Both the position numbers and the translations under genes were made by a program. 64,000 nucleotides of DNA, from the NCBI RefSeq assembly GCF_017813355.1, contig NZ_JAGIYZ010000002.1, positions 248,001 to 312,000 of the forward strand, given 5' to 3'. Every line of letters begins with the position of its first letter. Within the stretch, counting starts at the first letter, position 1. Shown in pieces: positions 23,968 to 32,794 of this stretch. The DNA comes from Roseomonas nitratireducens (lineage in GTDB: Bacteria > Pseudomonadota > Alphaproteobacteria > Acetobacterales > Acetobacteraceae). Below the pieces are notes generated by a model. The model saw only the letters and a program-made list of their open reading frames with translations. It was not told where the DNA came from and did not search any database.

Positions 23968-24591
23968 ATGGCCTTCGTCATCGCCGTCGCGCAGCGCAAG
24001 GGCGGCGCGGGGAAATCGACCATCGCCGCGAACCTCGCGGCCGCCTATGCGGAAGCGGGGCAGCGCGTCGCGCTGCTCGACATCGACCCGCAGCGCAGCC
24101 TGGCGCGGTGGGACGAGCTGCGCGGCCGCGCGCGCAAGGCGCGGCCCCTGCATTTCGAGGCGCCATCCGGCTGGCGCGTGCCGGGAATCCTCGACCGCCT
24201 GAAGCGCGAGGCCGACATCGTGCTGCTGGACACCGCGCCGCATGACGACACGGATGCGCGCGTCGCGGTGCGCAGCGCGGACCTGGTCCTGGTGCCGCTG
24301 CAGCCTTCCGCGGCCGACCTGTGGTCGATGGACGCGACGCTGGACCTTGCGAAGAAGGAAGGACGCCCGGTGATGCTGGTGCTGAACCGCGCGCCGGCCT
24401 CGGGCCGCCTGCTCGACCAGGTCCGCGCGGCGATCGCGGAGCGCGGGCTGCCGCTGGCGTCGGCCACGATCGGCAACCGCACCGCCTTCGCCCAGGCCTT
24501 CATGGCCGGGCTCGGCGCGGTGGAGGCGGCGCCGAAGGGCGTGGCGGCGGAGGAGATCCGCGCCCTTGCCGCCGCGCTGCGGGGCGCCTAG
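23968..24591 (+). CDS. ParA/MinD-family ATPase, orphan
   Basis: 207 residues from ATG 23968. The deviant Walker A KGGAGKST is at about 10-17, with the Walker A' and B segments LLDIDPQRS and VLLDTAPH. It is a short ParA of the ParC/Soj type, a group that positions plasmids, chemoreceptor arrays or other cargo. There is no ParB, parS or chemotaxis gene nearby; instead it begins a small operon with a CopD-like membrane protein (9 bp downstream) and an acetyltransferase. The cargo is unknown. Confidence 0.9.
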   Translation: MAFVIAVAQRKGGAGKSTIAANLAAAYAEAGQRVALLDIDPQRSLARWDELRGRARKARPLHFEAPSGWRVPGILDRLKREADIVLLDTAPHDDTDARVAVRSADLVLVPLQPSAADLWSMDATLDLAKKEGRPVMLVLNRAPASGRLLDQVRAAIAERGLPLASATIGNRTAFAQAFMAGLGAVEAAPKGVAAEEIRALAAALRGA

Positions 24592-24600
24592 GGCTGCGCC

Positions 24601-25062
24601 ATGGCCAGCCTGATCTACGTCCTGCACCTGATTGCCGCCGTCCTCTGGGTGGGCGGCATGGCATTCGCCATCCTTGTCCTGCGCCCCGCGGCGCATGATG
24701 CGCTGGAGGCGCCGCAGCGGCTCGCCCTGATGCAGGGCGTGTTCCGGCGGTTCTTCCTGGTGCTGTGGCATGTGGTGCCGATCGTGCTTCTCACCGGCTG
24801 GGCGCTGCTCGGCGGGTGGTACTGGGGCTTCGGCGCCAGCGTGTGGCACGTGCATGTGATGCACCTGACGGGACTGGTCATGACGGGTGTCTTCCTGGCG
24901 GTGTTCCTCGGCCCCTGGCGGGGGATGCGCGCGGCGCTGGCGGCGGGTGACCGGCCCGCGGCGGCGGCGGCGCTCGACCGCATCCGGCTGGGCGTGACGC
25001 TCAATCTCGGGCTCGGCCTGCTGACGGTCGCGGTCGCCGGCTGGGGACGCTTCGGCGGATGA
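24601..25062 (+). CDS. CopD-like integral membrane protein
   Basis: 153 residues with four hydrophobic helices, the first beginning LIYVLHLIAAVLWVGGMAF. A His in the first helix (YVLHL) and further His residues in LWHVVP and VWHVHVMHLTG are positioned as in CopD/DUF2269 membrane proteins, where they can bind heme or metal. It overlaps the following acetyltransferase start by four bases (ATGA). The function is not known; an electron-carrier or copper-related role is the family guess. Confidence 0.8.
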   Translation: MASLIYVLHLIAAVLWVGGMAFAILVLRPAAHDALEAPQRLALMQGVFRRFFLVLWHVVPIVLLTGWALLGGWYWGFGASVWHVHVMHLTGLVMTGVFLAVFLGPWRGMRAALAAGDRPAAAAALDRIRLGVTLNLGLGLLTVAVAGWGRFGG

Positions 25063-25496
25063 GCCGGATGCGCGCGAGCGGGGTCGAGATCGTCGAGGAC
25101 GCGGCCCCGGAATTCGAGGCGGTCGGCGCCATCCAGCGCGGCCTGCACGACTTCAACCAGGCGATGGGCGGCCCCTATGACAGGGAGCCGGTGACGCTGC
25201 TGGTGCAGGACCCGGACGGCAAGACGCTGGGTGGCCTGCTGGGCCTGACCTTCTGGGGCTGGCTGTTCGTGGACTGGCTGTGGCTGAGCCCGGACCTGCG
25301 CGGCCAGGGCGTGGGCGCCGAACTGCTGGCGCGCGCCGAGGCGATCGCGCGGGAACGCGGTTGCACCAACGCCTACACGGACACCTTCTCCTTCCAGGCG
25401 CCGGGCTTCTGGCAGAAGAACGGATATGCCGAGTTCGGCCGGCTCGAGGGCATGCCCGCCGGCCATGCGCGGGTGTGGTTCCGCAAGGCGCTCTGA
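25059..25496 (+). CDS. GNAT-family N-acetyltransferase
   Basis: 145 residues. The acetyl-CoA-binding motif A is the segment LSPDLRGQGVGAELLARAE (about 72-90), preceded by the FVDWLWL beta strand and followed by FQAPGFWQKNGYAEFGR. It overlaps the CopD-like gene by four bases and ends the three-gene operon with the ParA-like ATPase. The acceptor is unknown; the short single-domain form is most like the small-molecule or ribosomal-protein acetyltransferases. Confidence 0.88.
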   Translation: MSRMRASGVEIVEDAAPEFEAVGAIQRGLHDFNQAMGGPYDREPVTLLVQDPDGKTLGGLLGLTFWGWLFVDWLWLSPDLRGQGVGAELLARAEAIARERGCTNAYTDTFSFQAPGFWQKNGYAEFGRLEGMPAGHARVWFRKAL

Positions 25497-25760
25497 GCGC
25501 AGGGGCCCGGTTGGGCCATCGCAGAATCGGGACAATTCGGATCGGGGCGGATGGCCGGCGCGGCCATGCCGCGCGCGGTGATTCGCGGGTTGCGGCGGTT
25601 GCGCAGGGCGATGCGGTCGGCCGAACGAAGGTGATTCAGGCGGGAAAACGCCTAACCGAAAATTAATGTTATCGGTTGGTTAACCCATTTTCACCCAGGG
25701 CGCGGGATTTGCCCCACCCAGAACTCCCTGATTTCACCCACTTTTGAGCGAGATCAAGTT

Positions 25761-25776
25761 TTCAGAAATTTCTGAA
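25761..25776. promoter_or_regulatory. Perfect 16-bp AT-rich palindrome
   Basis: TTCAGAAATTTCTGAA is an uninterrupted palindrome about 208 bp upstream of the peroxidase start, inside the low-GC leader. The 16-bp length and symmetry suit a dimeric regulator; which one is unknown. Confidence 0.4.
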
Positions 25777-25787
25777 GACCGGCAATG

Positions 25788-25846
25788 CAATTGGAGATTG
25801 TCCGGGCAACAACCCCGAGTTGGTTGTCCCAATTGTGAGTTTTTTC
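25788..25846 (+). terminator. Nested inverted repeat followed by a T-run
   Basis: The outer arms CAATTGG (25788-25794) and CCAATTG (25829-25835) enclose an inner imperfect stem GGGCAAC/GTTGTCCC and are followed by a run of six T. It could be an attenuator or the 3' end of a small RNA upstream of the peroxidase; the GNAT gene ends almost 300 bp earlier. Confidence 0.35.
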
Positions 25847-25983
25847 TGAACTCCAGAACACGAACGCGAGAGATGCCGTATCGCTTCGTGTCATTTGCTC
25901 CAGTTCTAAAGTTCCTGGCGGTTGTGCTCATGGAATTTTTCTACAACTGGTGCGCGTGACTTGGTCGGCGCGGGAGACGATAC

Positions 25984-28900
25984 ATGGTCACGCTCGTCAA
26001 GCACGATCTCGAATTCATTCTTCGTCAGATCAAGATTGCCGAAGCACATGCTTCGGGAACGCCTCTGACAGCAATCCGTGTCGATCCAGCTGGCAATGTT
26101 GTTGGCGCAAACGACCCTGGTGCGTTGGCCATCAGCAACACCCTGCTCCCCTATGGCCTCCGTACTGTCGACGGGACCTACAACAACTTGAACCCGGGCC
26201 GGGAGCTCTGGGGTTCCTCCGGGCAGCCGTTCGTTAATGTGCTGTCCACGCAGTACAGGAACGAGCAGGACGAACTTCCGTTCGTGCTTGGTCCGCAGAA
26301 TGTCGTCACCAACACAGACTACGGCGCGACGCTCCCCGACGCCGACAACGTCGTCGACTCCGACCCGCGCACGATCAGCAACCTGATCGTCGACCAGACC
26401 ATCGAGAACCCGGCTGCGGTGTCGGCGGGCCTCGCCCATGCCGGCCTGACCGGCAACGCGCTTCTGACCGCGCTGAACGCCGTCATGGCGGTGACGGACC
26501 TCGAGGCACGCAAGGCGCTGCTGACCACCTACAACGTGGTGGTCGAGACGACGAACAATGGCGGCATCACCGCGCACAACGTCTTCCTGCCGAATGTCGC
26601 GCCGGATGAGGGCCTGTCTGCCCCCTACAATTCCTGGTTCACCCTGTTCGGGCAGTTCTTCGACCACGGCCTCGACCTGGTGAAGAAGAACGCCGATAGC
26701 GGCACGGTTTTCATCCCGCTGAAGCCGGATGACCCGCTGTACCGCGACCCCGCCGGCGCCGACGGCCAGCTCGGCACCGCGGACGACGTGCGCACCAACT
26801 TCATGGCGATGACGCGGATCGATGAGACCGCGCCGAACAACCTGACGACGCCCTTCGTCGACCAGAATCAGACCTACACCTCCCACGCCTCGCACCAGTT
26901 CTTCCTCCGCGAGTACAAGCTCGTGGAAGGCAAGCCGGTTGCGACTGGCAAGCTGCTGGAAGGCTCGGGCGGGCCGAATGGCACGCATGGCGGCCTCGCC
27001 ACCTGGGGCGACATCAAGGCCCAGGCGCGCGACGTGCTCGGCATCGACCTGACCGACGCCTTCATCGGCAGCGTGCCGCTGGTCAAGACCGACCAGTACG
27101 GCAACTTCGTGCCGGGCGCGAATGGCATGCCGCAGGTCGTTTTCCTGGTCCCCGGCCCGACGCCCGGCACGATGGTCGAGGACCTGCGTTCCGGCACGCC
27201 CGGCGCGCCGCTCGACATCTCGGGCGCGGCCCGCATCGCCAACGCCTTCCTGGACGACATCGCGCATGACGCGGTGCCGGTCATCGGCGCCGGCGGCGTG
27301 CTGCTGCAGGACACCGACACCGACGTCGGCAACGCGGTCGCGAAGAATGCGCGCGGCCAGAACATCGAATACGACAACGAACTGCTCGACGCGCACTACA
27401 TCACCGGTGACGGGCGCGGCAACGAGAACATCGGCCTGACCGCCGTCCACCACGTCTTCCACTCCGAGCACAACCACCTGGTCGACCAGGTGAAGATGCG
27501 CGCGCTGGAATCGGGCGACATCGCCTTCCTGAACGACTGGCTGCTGACCGACCTGCCGGCCGACACCGTCCTGCCCGCGGCGACCGACACGGCCGCGCTC
27601 GAGGCCCTGGCCGGCACGCTGAACTGGGATGGCGAGCGCCTGTTCCAGGCGGCGCGCTTCACGAACGAGATGCAGTACCAGCACCTCGTCTTCGAGGAGT
27701 TCGCCCGCAAGGTGCAGCCGGACGTCGACGCCTTCGTCTTCAACGCGTCGATGGACATCAACCCGGCGATCTTCGCCGAGTTCGCCCATGTTGTGTACCG
27801 CTTCGGCCACTCGATGCTGAACGAGACGGTCGATCTGGTGAGCGCGACCGGCCAGAAGAATCCGATGGACCTCTTCAAGGCCTTCCTTAACCCGATCGCC
27901 TTCGACGCGGCCGGCGGTGCGGTCGGGCATGACGAGGCCGCGGCGGCCGTGGTGCGCGGCATGACCGCGCAGGTCGGCAACGAGATCGACGAGTTCGTCA
28001 CCGACGTCCTGCGCAACCAGCTGGTCGGCATTCCGCTCGACCTCGCGGTGCTGAACATCGCCCGCGGCCGTGACGCGGGCATCCCCTCGCTCAACGAGGC
28101 CCGGAAGCAGTTCCAGACAATCGCGCAGGGCGACACCCAGCTCGACCCCTACACGAGCTGGACCGACTTCGCGCTCAATATGAAGCACCCTGCTTCGATC
28201 GTGAACTTCATCGCGGCCTACGGCACGCATGAGACGATCACGGCCGAGACGACCGTCGACGGCAAGCGCGCCGCGGCGATGAACCTTGTGTTCGGCACGC
28301 CAAGCGAAACCGTCGAGGCGCGCGCGGACCGGCTCGACTTCCTCAACGCCCGCGGCGCCTATGCCGGCGGAAGCCTCGGCGGCCTCGAGGATGTCGACCT
28401 GTGGGTCGGCGGCCTGGCCGAGAAGAAGATGCCCTTCGGCGGCATGCTCGGCTCGACCTTCTCCTTCATCTTCGAACTGCAGATGGAGAACCTGCAGAAC
28501 GGCGACCGCTTCTACTACCTCTCCCGCGTCCAGGGCCTGAACCTGCTGAACGAGCTGGAGAACAACTCCCTCGCCAAGATGGTGATGAACAACACCACGC
28601 TGGGCGACCAGGACTACGCGCTGCCGGGCGACATTTTCTCGACGCCCGACCACACCTTCTACGTGGACCCGGCGAAGCAGGCCCTGTTCGGCACGCCCGA
28701 GCCGACGGTCGACGATCCGACCCTCGCCGCCCTGGGCGTCGGTGGTGTCGAGCGCGACACGAACTACATCCGCTACAACGGCGCCGACCACATCGTCGTC
28801 GGCGGGACGGACGGTAACGACACCATCATCTCCGGCGGCGGCGACGACGCGCTCTGGGGCTTCGACGGCAATGACCGGCTCGAGGCTGGCGACGGCGTGG

Positions 28901-31788
28901 ACAAGGTCCATGGCGGCAAGGGCGACGACATCATCACCAACAACGCGACGCCGATCGGCGAAGTCGACATGCTGCATGGTGAGGAAGGCAACGACGTCAT
29001 CCATGGCGGCCACGGCCTGGCGCTGATCTTCGGCAACCAGGGCCAGGACGCGATCATCACCGGCCCCGACGGCAAGGAGGCCTTCGGCGGCACCGAGAAC
29101 GACTTCATCCTCGGCGGCGAGGGCGGCGACTTCCTCCTCGGCAACGAGGGCGACGACTGGATCGAGGGCGGCAACGGCTTCGACGGCATCGCCGGCGATA
29201 ACTCCGAGCTGTTCTTCAACTCCTCGATCATCGGCCACGACGTGATGTTCGCCGGCCAGAACGAGAACGACTTCGACGCAGAGTCCGGCGACGACATCAT
29301 GGTCCAGGGCGAAAGCGTCATGCGCAGCGAGGGGATGTGGGGCTACGACTGGGCCAGCCACAAGGGCTTCAGCCGCGGGGCGGATGCCGACCTGACGGTG
29401 CCGATCTTCGCCACCGACCAGCAGGACATCCTGCGCAACCGCTTCGACCAGGTTGAAGGCCTGTCGGGATCCGACTTCGGCGACGTCCTGCGCGGCGACA
29501 GCCGGAGCAGCCAGAACGCTCCCGAGGTGCCCGGCGCCGTCGAGAGCCAGATGGCGAACAACGAGCTGACCCAGGCTGGCGTGAACCGCATCGACGGGCT
29601 GCGGGAGTTGATGGGCAACTTCGTGGCGGCGGCGCCGACCACGGGGGACCTCGAGAAGCTCATCGCCTTCGACCGGGGGAACGTCCTCCTCGGCGGCGGC
29701 GGCGCGGACACGATCGAGGGCCGCGGCGGCGACGACGTGATCGACGGCGACGCCTGGCTCGACGTGCAGATCAAGGTGGACCTGCCGGATACGGAGAACG
29801 ACCTCTTTGTCGACAGCCTGACCCAGATCCAGGCCGCGCTGCTGAGCGGTGCGATCAACCCGGGCCAGATGAGCATCGTCCGCAGCATCAAGTATGCGCT
29901 GCCCTTCACCGTGGATCCGACCCGCGCGATCGACACGGCCGTCTATACGGGCAATCGCGCGGACTACGACTTCAGCGTCAACGCCGATGGGTCCTGGACA
30001 GTGGCGCATACCCGCGGCACGCAGACGGACGGAACCGACCGGCTGCTGCACATCGAGCGGCTGCAGTTCGCCGATGGGGCCTGGGCGCCGCCGAACGCGA
30101 CGCTCACGCTGAGCGACCTGACGCCGACCGCCACGCGCATGCTGACGGCGACGCTGGTCGAACCAGACGGCTTCCAGGGCGGCATCGCGCCGACCATCGT
30201 CTGGGAGACCCGCATCGGGAACGGCGCTTGGACGCAGGTCGGTAATGGCGCCACCTTCACACCCACCGTGGCCATGGGCGAAGCAGCCGCCTTCATCCGT
30301 GCGACCGCGACGTATGTTGACGCCGTCGGCGCCACCGAGACAGTGACCGTTATCTCGGAAAAGGCGGTGGGCCGCCGCGTCTTCGACACAAGTGCGTCGA
30401 GCCCCATCGTCCTCGATAACCGAGACAACCTCGCCTACGGCAACGGTGGCAACGACTCCATCGTAGGCGACGGCGGTAACGATACGATGGATGGTGGTAA
30501 CGGCAGCGACCAACTCTGGGGTGGGCTCGGTTCTGACTCGATCATTGGCGGCGCTGGCAACGACAGCCTCGGTGGTGGCTGGGGCACTGGCGCCGACACG
30601 ATGGAAGGAGGCCTCGGCAACGACGCCTACTACGTCTCGAACGAATTCAGCACCCTGATCGAGGCCGCGAACGCCGGCATCGATACGGTCGTGACCTCGC
30701 TCAATACCTTCACCCTTGGTGCAAACTTCGAGAACCTGACCTTCAACGGGACTGGGGCCTTCGTCGGTACCGGCAACGAGCTGAACAACCGGATCATTGG
30801 CGGGAACGACGTCAATACGTTGATCGGCCTGGCAGGCAACGACCTCCTGGCCGGCTATGGCGGCAACGACACGATCAACGGCGGCGAAGGCAACGACACC
30901 ATCGGCGGCGGTGACGGTAACGACTTCATCGACGGCGGTGAGGGTGCCGACACCATCCACGCAGGCACTGGCTCCGACACGGTCATCGGTGGCGACGGCA
31001 ACGATACGATCCTTGGCGAGACGTCCATCGATGTCGTCGGGGGCAATGACTCGCTGCTTGGCGGAAATGGGGCCGACTACCTGTTCGGCTTTATCGGGAA
31101 CGATACGCTCGATGGTGGTACCGGCACGGACGTCCTTCGCGGCGGTGTTGGCAACGACCTCTACATCGTCGACGATATCGGCGACGATGTCGTCGATGGT
31201 GGTGTCGGCTCGGATACGGTGCAGGCCTCGATATCGTCCTACACTGCGGGCGCCGGCATCGAGCATGTGGTCTTCACCGGTACTGGTGCCTTCGCGGGCA
31301 CCGGCAACACCCTCGCCAACCGCATTGTCGGTGGCGACCAGGGCGACGTCCTCATTGGCTTCTCGGGCAACGACACGCTCGACGGCGGCGAGGGCGCCGA
31401 CCAGCTTCTCGGCGGGCTCGGCAATGACCTGCTGCTCGGCGGCGGCGCTGCGGACGTGCTCAACGGCGGCGACAACATCGACACCGTCGATGGCGGCGCC
31501 GGCGACGACAACCTGACCGGCGGCATCGGCGCGGACGTGTTCCGCTTCGGCACGGCCTTCGGCAACGATGTCGTCACCGACTTCGTCGCCAGCGGCGCAG
31601 GTCAGGACCGGATCGACGTCCGCGGCCTCGGCCTGACGGCGGGCGACCTGAACCCGGGCGGCAGCATCACGGTCGCCTACGCCGCCGGCAACGCCTTGAT
31701 CACGATGACCGAGGGGACCATCACGCTGAACGGCGTGACCGGGGTCGGCACCAACGCGATCACCGCAACCGACTTCATCTTCACCTGA
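25984..31788 (+). CDS. Secreted heme peroxidase with RTX calcium-binding repeats
   Basis: 1934 residues. It has an animal-type (peroxinectin-like) heme peroxidase domain at about 190-870: distal His228 in LFGQFFDHGLDL, the Arg/Glu motif GRGNENIGL (R478, E481) and proximal His609 in YRFGHSMLNE. A first block of RTX nonapeptides follows (about 940-1075, with outliers near 1235-1255), then an Ig-like module (about 1372-1462), a second, larger RTX block (about 1480-1853) and an acidic C-terminus ending DFIFT. There is no N-terminal signal peptide, as expected for type I secretion, and no secretion genes are adjacent. RTX repeats bind calcium outside the cell. Such enzymes oxidise halides or organic substrates; the natural substrate is unknown. 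Confidence 0.93.
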   Translation: MVTLVKHDLEFILRQIKIAEAHASGTPLTAIRVDPAGNVVGANDPGALAISNTLLPYGLRTVDGTYNNLNPGRELWGSSGQPFVNVLSTQYRNEQDELPFVLGPQNVVTNTDYGATLPDADNVVDSDPRTISNLIVDQTIENPAAVSAGLAHAGLTGNALLTALNAVMAVTDLEARKALLTTYNVVVETTNNGGITAHNVFLPNVAPDEGLSAPYNSWFTLFGQFFDHGLDLVKKNADSGTVFIPLKPDDPLYRDPAGADGQLGTADDVRTNFMAMTRIDETAPNNLTTPFVDQNQTYTSHASHQFFLREYKLVEGKPVATGKLLEGSGGPNGTHGGLATWGDIKAQARDVLGIDLTDAFIGSVPLVKTDQYGNFVPGANGMPQVVFLVPGPTPGTMVEDLRSGTPGAPLDISGAARIANAFLDDIAHDAVPVIGAGGVLLQDTDTDVGNAVAKNARGQNIEYDNELLDAHYITGDGRGNENIGLTAVHHVFHSEHNHLVDQVKMRALESGDIAFLNDWLLTDLPADTVLPAATDTAALEALAGTLNWDGERLFQAARFTNEMQYQHLVFEEFARKVQPDVDAFVFNASMDINPAIFAEFAHVVYRFGHSMLNETVDLVSATGQKNPMDLFKAFLNPIAFDAAGGAVGHDEAAAAVVRGMTAQVGNEIDEFVTDVLRNQLVGIPLDLAVLNIARGRDAGIPSLNEARKQFQTIAQGDTQLDPYTSWTDFALNMKHPASIVNFIAAYGTHETITAETTVDGKRAAAMNLVFGTPSETVEARADRLDFLNARGAYAGGSLGGLEDVDLWVGGLAEKKMPFGGMLGSTFSFIFELQMENLQNGDRFYYLSRVQGLNLLNELENNSLAKMVMNNTTLGDQDYALPGDIFSTPDHTFYVDPAKQALFGTPEPTVDDPTLAALGVGGVERDTNYIRYNGADHIVVGGTDGNDTIISGGGDDALWGFDGNDRLEAGDGVDKVHGGKGDDIITNNATPIGEVDMLHGEEGNDVIHGGHGLALIFGNQGQDAIITGPDGKEAFGGTENDFILGGEGGDFLLGNEGDDWIEGGNGFDGIAGDNSELFFNSSIIGHDVMFAGQNENDFDAESGDDIMVQGESVMRSEGMWGYDWASHKGFSRGADADLTVPIFATDQQDILRNRFDQVEGLSGSDFGDVLRGDSRSSQNAPEVPGAVESQMANNELTQAGVNRIDGLRELMGNFVAAAPTTGDLEKLIAFDRGNVLLGGGGADTIEGRGGDDVIDGDAWLDVQIKVDLPDTENDLFVDSLTQIQAALLSGAINPGQMSIVRSIKYALPFTVDPTRAIDTAVYTGNRADYDFSVNADGSWTVAHTRGTQTDGTDRLLHIERLQFADGAWAPPNATLTLSDLTPTATRMLTATLVEPDGFQGGIAPTIVWETRIGNGAWTQVGNGATFTPTVAMGEAAAFIRATATYVDAVGATETVTVISEKAVGRRVFDTSASSPIVLDNRDNLAYGNGGNDSIVGDGGNDTMDGGNGSDQLWGGLGSDSIIGGAGNDSLGGGWGTGADTMEGGLGNDAYYVSNEFSTLIEAANAGIDTVVTSLNTFTLGANFENLTFNGTGAFVGTGNELNNRIIGGNDVNTLIGLAGNDLLAGYGGNDTINGGEGNDTIGGGDGNDFIDGGEGADTIHAGTGSDTVIGGDGNDTILGETSIDVVGGNDSLLGGNGADYLFGFIGNDTLDGGTGTDVLRGGVGNDLYIVDDIGDDVVDGGVGSDTVQASISSYTAGAGIEHVVFTGTGAFAGTGNTLANRIVGGDQGDVLIGFSGNDTLDGGEGADQLLGGLGNDLLLGGGAADVLNGGDNIDTVDGGAGDDNLTGGIGADVFRFGTAFGNDVVTDFVASGAGQDRIDVRGLGLTAGDLNPGGSITVAYAAGNALITMTEGTITLNGVTGVGTNAITATDFIFT

Positions 31789-31795
31789 CGCGACA

Positions 31796-31822
31796 GGGCC
31801 CCGGGGCGAACCCCCGGGGCCC
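31796..31822. terminator. Bidirectional hairpin between convergent genes
   Basis: An 11-bp stem (31796-31806 with 31812-31822) and a 5-base loop lie between the peroxidase stop and the converging EamA gene. There is no T-tract on either side, but position and strength suggest a shared 3' end. Confidence 0.55.
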
Positions 31823-31836
31823 ATCGTCCTGCCCGC

Positions 31837-32757
31837 TCAGCGCTTCACGCCGAGCGCGACTTCCCGGTGCCAGATATACAGCCCGGCACCGACCAGCACC
31901 GCGATCCCCGCGAAATCCCACCCGTCCGGCAGTTCCGCCCAGATGAAGGCGCCAAGCGCGGTGGTCCAGACGATCCCCGCATATTCGAAGGGGGCGAGCA
32001 GCGTCGTCTCGCCGCTGCGATAGGCGCTCGTCATCAACACCTGCGCCAGCGCCGAGACCGAGCCGATGGCGAACAGCAGGGCCCATTGCAGCGGGCTCGG
32101 CCAGACCCAGACGGGGACCGCCGCGATGCCCGCGATCACGGCGGAACCGACCGCGAACCAGAAGACGATCGCGACCGAGCTTTCCCCCGCCTCCCCCATC
32201 CGCCGGATGGTGATCATGGCGAGCGCCCAGCCGACCGACCCCAGCAGGCACAGAAGGACGGCAAGCCCCTCCCCCCTCAGCCCTTCCGAGCCCGGCCGCA
32301 CCATCAGCAGCACGCCCGCGAAGCCGACCAGCACGGCAAGCCCCCGTCGCCATCCGACGCGCTCGCCCAGCAGCGGCACCGACAGCACCGTCAGGAACAG
32401 CGGCATGGTGAAGCCGAGCGCCGTGACGGTGGCTATCGGCAGGTGCACGTAGCCGTAGAAGGCACCCACCATCCCCATGAGCCCGAACAGGGTCCGCGCC
32501 GCGTGGCTCATCGGGTTGCGCGTGGCGAGCGCGCCCCAGCCGCCGCTCGCCATCACCACGGGCAACAGCAGCGGTATGGCGAAAAGGTTGCGGAACAGGA
32601 TCACTTCGGCGACCGGGATGCCCGCGCCGATCGCCTTGGCCGCCGCCGCGGCCAGCGCGAAGGTGGCCGAGGCGATGAGCACGAGGACGATGCCCCGCCG
32701 CCGGGCGCGCGCCCGGGCGGCCGGGTCGGGCTGCGCGTTGGTGGGGTCTGGGGTCAT
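31837..32757 (-). CDS. DMT-superfamily (EamA) transporter
   Basis: 306 residues from ATG 32757; the frame extends upstream into the divergent Nudix gene, which is not coding here. Two EamA repeats of five helices each give ten predicted membrane segments, from GIVLVLIASATFALAAAAA to GIAVLVGAGLYIWHREVALG. The family exports or takes up metabolites such as amino acids, nucleosides or S-adenosylmethionine; substrate not assignable. It is transcribed away from the Nudix gene with 37 bp between start codons. Confidence 0.9.
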   Translation of the reverse strand: MTPDPTNAQPDPAARARARRRGIVLVLIASATFALAAAAAKAIGAGIPVAEVILFRNLFAIPLLLPVVMASGGWGALATRNPMSHAARTLFGLMGMVGAFYGYVHLPIATVTALGFTMPLFLTVLSVPLLGERVGWRRGLAVLVGFAGVLLMVRPGSEGLRGEGLAVLLCLLGSVGWALAMITIRRMGEAGESSVAIVFWFAVGSAVIAGIAAVPVWVWPSPLQWALLFAIGSVSALAQVLMTSAYRSGETTLLAPFEYAGIVWTTALGAFIWAELPDGWDFAGIAVLVGAGLYIWHREVALGVKR

Positions 32758-32794
32758 GGACGATCCGGAGCCCTGAGGGTAGGGTCCGACGCGC

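Larger units (their letters stand above)
25497..25983. other. AT-rich gene-free leader of the RTX peroxidase gene
   Basis: 487 bp without a convincing gene. GC falls sharply from about 25640 to 25960. It contains a perfect 16-bp palindrome at 25761-25776 and a longer hairpin with a T-run at 25788-25846. A 71-codon TTG-start frame (25744-25959) has no ribosome-binding site and unlike codon use, so I do not call it. The stretch probably carries the promoter and control sites of the peroxidase. Confidence 0.6.

Noticed and set aside
25744-25959. A 71-codon TTG-start frame in the peroxidase leader
   Set aside because: There is no ribosome-binding site, no recognisable domain and it runs across the palindrome; it is more probably non-coding leader.
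25906-31824. A 1972-codon open frame antisense to the RTX peroxidase
   Set aside because: It mirrors the repeat-rich, GC-rich coding strand; the translated product is low-complexity (V/D/A/R) with no domain, while the plus frame has intact catalytic motifs and ordered domains.
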